Below, piece by piece: positions 63,241 to 64,000 of a DNA stretch of 64,000 nt. Under the pieces are notes generated by a model, which was not told the origin of the DNA, did not search any database, and saw only the letters and a program-made list of their open reading frames with translations. Where the stretch lies: NCBI RefSeq assembly GCF_031344055.1, contig NZ_JADBEN010000003.1; one strand, given 5' to 3'. The position numbers were made by a program, and so were the translations under genes. The stretch's first letter is position 1. Each line of letters opens with the position of its first letter. The stretch is from Methylobacillus flagellatus_A. Its GTDB lineage: Bacteria > Pseudomonadota > Gammaproteobacteria > Burkholderiales > Methylophilaceae.

Positions 63241-64000
63241 AAACATTAGTTGTAACGCCGAGGCCGTTCCCTTACGAAAGCTTCCCAGGATATCTATTGC
63301 GCCTATCAGAATCCAATGGATATACAAAACCCTCTTTGATCTTGACATATGCAGGTATCGACAATGATCACTTTACCATCAACCCCAGTGTTTACTCTTC
63401 ATTGAGCAAAGTACTTGGTTTTAATCTTGCAGATTATTTTTCAAGCTCAGACCACAATAAGTATGCATCTTTAGCCCAGGATATTGAAATTTCAGATGTC
63501 TATATGGGCAGCAACTCCCCACGACTTTGTCCAATTTGCATCCAACAGAATGGATACCACCATAATTTCTTTGATACCAAATATGCAATTGGATGCCCGG
63601 ATCATGCTCTATCATTTAAGCGACAATGCCCTACTTGCGATAGAAAATTGAAATGGAACAGACCGGGTCTATTGAAATGTAACTGTGGACATACACTTGA
63701 ACACATCAACCGCGAATTACCAGCTGATCTCACTCAAGTACTGCATTTGATAAAATGGAGGTTATATAAGGATGAACAATCTTTAACTAAAATATCAGCC
63801 TCAGGTTATCCATTAGAACACTTGTTAAATCTCGACCTGAATGCGTTCCTCAGTATTTTCAGGCGATTGGAGATTCGGCCCCAACTACATATACAGAACT
63901 CAAGTTATAGTACAGCTAGGGAAAGGTCTCTTGAAGCTGCACATGCACTTCTCCACAATTGGCCAAATGGATTTTGGGACTATCTTGAGAATCATGCGGT
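63237..64000 (+). CDS. tniQ: TniQ/TnsD-family target selector, partial
   Basis: About 254 residues are visible, and the frame is open at the window edge. The ATG at 63237 overlaps the tnsC stop (ATGA). The TniQ N-terminus is clear: RPFPYESFPGYLLRLSESNG (9-28), then zinc-binding pairs CPIC (98-101), CPDH, CPTC and CNCG. It continues into the helical region. TniQ/TnsD proteins recognise the attachment site. The full length would tell whether it is a long TnsD-like DNA binder or a short TniQ; the position directly behind tnsC favours site-specific insertion at nrdJ. Confidence 0.93.
   Translation, partial: MKTLVVTPRPFPYESFPGYLLRLSESNGYTKPSLILTYAGIDNDHFTINPSVYSSLSKVLGFNLADYFSSSDHNKYASLAQDIEISDVYMGSNSPRLCPICIQQNGYHHNFFDTKYAIGCPDHALSFKRQCPTCDRKLKWNRPGLLKCNCGHTLEHINRELPADLTQVLHLIKWRLYKDEQSLTKISASGYPLEHLLNLDLNAFLSIFRRLEIRPQLHIQNSSYSTARERSLEAAHALLHNWPNGFWDYLENHA

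Larger units (their letters stand above)
59172..64000. mobile_element. Tn7-like transposon, tnsA-proximal end (continues beyond the window)
   Basis: The right-hand 4.8 kb carries tnsA, tnsB, tnsC and tniQ in the canonical order and orientation, all overlapping, in DNA clearly more AT-rich than the flank. The proposed tip is TGT at 59172-59174, as in Tn7. The left boundary follows from the half terminator and AT-rich repeats next to it; the other end, cargo and second copy of the duplication lie outside. Presence of a TnsA endonuclease separates it from Tn5053/Tn402-type elements that have only TniA, TniB and TniQ. Confidence 0.88.

Noticed and set aside
59142..64000. CRISPR array or cas genes in the transposon part
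   Set aside because: No regularly spaced repeats and no cas-like protein in the visible 4.8 kb; only the transposition genes are present.

Overview
The window looks like a chromosomal segment of a methylotrophic betaproteobacterium, probably a Methylophilaceae member close to Methylobacillus. The evidence is a homologue of formaldehyde-activating enzyme (fae), a Thiobacillus ferrooxidans-type gshA followed by gshB, a torF-glnK-amtB nitrogen block, betaproteobacterial housekeeping genes (mpl, metH, comM, ubiK, waaA, thiC, rluB) and fairly GC-rich coding sequence. The genus is an inference from gene content and was not tested by any search.

Layout. 1-2.8 kb: a FecI/FecR/FecA-type iron signalling cassette on the minus strand under a perfect Fur-box palindrome. 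2.9-5.7 kb: small redox and HIT proteins. 6-15.2 kb (minus): tonB, mpl, metH, a ferritin-like/VIT protein, comM, ubiK. 15.4-18.4 kb: torF, glnK and amtB behind a consensus sigma-54 promoter, followed by a second consensus sigma-54 promoter that drives no ORF and leads about 100 nt later to a strong terminator (candidate nitrogen-regulated sRNA). 18.4-20.7 kb: gshA-gshB. 20.7-27.6 kb (minus): the minor-pilin operon pilE-fimT-pilV-pilW-pilX-pilY1. 27.8-28.5 kb: fae homologue. 28.5-32.1 kb: siderophore receptor and PepSY protein, divergent around a Fur-like box. 32.2-38.6 kb (minus): mutY, asmA, uppP, yidB, rluB. 38.6-39.3 kb: an AbrB-type antitoxin with a Doc toxin. 39.3-41.4 kb: thiC with a TPP riboswitch. 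41.6-49.3 kb: pcm, then tetR-MFP-RND-tolC-cysteine hydrolase. 49.4-50.6 kb: waaA. 50.7-55 kb: a 7TM histidine kinase, an OmpR-type regulator and an autotransporter. 55.3-55.9 kb: another cysteine hydrolase. 56-59.1 kb: split B12-dependent ribonucleotide reductase nrdJa/nrdJb with an NrdR-box pair.

From about 59.17 kb to the right edge the composition turns AT-rich. This is one end of a Tn7-like transposon with overlapping tnsA-tnsB-tnsC-tniQ genes, tniQ being cut by the window edge. The proposed terminus (TGT, followed by AT-rich repeats that look like TnsB sites) sits immediately after what looks like the 5' half of the nrdJb terminator stem, so the element appears to have entered a terminator, as Tn7 does at glmS. 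Between the end and tnsA lies an unusually long leader with several perfect hairpins. It can fold into a closed multibranch structure that competes with a hairpin covering the tnsA ribosome binding site.

The main candidates for new biology are the nrdJ-associated Tn7-like element, its structured tnsA leader RNA, the sigma-54-driven sRNA beside amtB, and a Fae homologue with no histidine in its first 49 residues. No CRISPR array, tRNA or rRNA was seen.
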